From Desulfuromonadales bacterium (GTDB taxonomy: Bacteria > Desulfobacterota > Desulfuromonadia > Desulfuromonadales > UBA2294): a DNA stretch of 6,586 nucleotides. This document shows, piece by piece, positions 6,367-6,586 of this stretch. Numbering within the stretch: the first letter of the stretch is position 1; every line of letters begins with the position of its first letter. The notes beneath the pieces were generated by a model. It ran no database searches. It was not told where the DNA came from and was given only the letters and a program-made list of their open reading frames with translations. A program made the translations under genes and the position numbers. The stretch is taken from positions 1 to 6,586 of the forward strand of contig JACUTX010000148.1 in assembly GCA_014859615.1 (NCBI GenBank). Reading direction: 5' to 3'.

Positions 6367-6586
6367 TTACGTGAGTCCCAGAGGTTACCGAAACCGGAGA
6401 GTCCGCGGTCATCCCTGTAGACCTGGCTGGCGTTGGAGAAGTAGGGAGGGTAGGTCTGACCGACCAGCAGAGTGCCAGCGTCGAATTTGTAAGTGCCGTA
6501 GGCGAGGCGGGTATAGACCCCTTCCATCTGAGTTTTAAGACCGAATTCAATCTTGCCGCCGAGGTTGTCATCTTTAACATTTGCGC

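Larger units (their letters stand above)
5794..6586 (-). pseudogene. Porin remnant: frameshift, in-frame stop and foreign-looking 3' tail; 5' end outside window
   Basis: The minus-strand frame enters at the right edge (A-N-V-K-D-D-N-L-G-G-K-I-E-F) and has porin features: alternating beta-strand patterns, LLVGQTYPPYF, GLSGFGNLWDSRN, then in another frame PQIRFDQNNGLYFVAGQ, LPKLTIGFKNK and YLGYADIGFKQDQFSLRTKL. The two frames join if one C is restored in CGTAACCGCAG near 6365-6366. A TAG at 6004-6006 then interrupts RGG/VQAGFAGATVGVGYV in the same frame. After GYV (about 5965) the sequence drops to about 35% GC, and ~55 codons to the TAG at 5794-5796 encode a non-barrel, Lys/Glu-rich tail ending in ...EILQ rather than the aromatic residue usual at a porin C terminus. 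The intact protein would be an outer-membrane diffusion channel. The first part of the gene, with signal peptide and early strands, is not visible. Confidence 0.8.

Noticed and set aside
6097..6420. A 107-codon plus-strand frame opposite the porin remnant
   Set aside because: It has a valine/glycine/leucine-rich shadow composition, and the minus strand carries the porin pattern across the frameshift.
1..6586. CRISPR arrays, tRNA or rRNA genes, and complete insertion sequences
   Set aside because: No regularly spaced repeats, no cloverleaf-like segment, and no transposase frame or paired terminal repeats were found on reading both strands.

Overview
This window most resembles the genome of a Gram-negative, metal- or electrode-respiring member of the Desulfuromonadales/Geobacterales (Desulfobacterota). 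The evidence is an eight-heme c-type cytochrome with a lipoprotein signal, an orphan-style two-component pair with an NtrB-like kinase, a CNNM/CorC-type protein and an outer-membrane porin of the kind seen in that group. The taxonomic call is an inference from gene style, not from a marker gene.

Layout. (1) Positions 1-1929, plus strand: the 3' part of a large octaheme cytochrome lipoprotein gene. Its start lies just outside the window. It ends in a very good intrinsic terminator (1972-2007). (2) Positions about 2142-4301, plus strand: an independently promoted two-gene operon. A near-consensus sigma-70 promoter precedes a seven-TM sensor histidine kinase (2248-3654), which overlaps by 4 nt a short response regulator (3651-4301). 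The regulator has an NtrC-like receiver but ends in an ArsR-like winged helix in place of the usual AAA+ and Fis domains. (3) Positions 4394-5650, minus strand: a full-length CNNM/CorC/HlyC-family reading frame interrupted by three in-frame stop codons, with no frameshift. (4) Positions 5794-6586, minus strand: a porin gene remnant that enters from beyond the right edge. It carries a 1-nt frameshift and an in-frame stop, and its last ~55 codons are AT-rich and do not look like a beta-barrel.

How the parts relate. The cytochrome is predicted to be an outer-membrane or cell-surface electron carrier. The two-component pair is transcriptionally insulated from it, so regulation of the cytochrome by this pair is possible but not shown. 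The minus-strand half of the window looks like decaying DNA: every disrupting lesion found lies between 4889 and 6366, while the three plus-strand genes are intact.

I see no tRNA, rRNA, CRISPR array or complete mobile element. The most unusual items are the receiver plus ArsR-like regulator, the cluster of lesions, and the compositional break inside the porin remnant.
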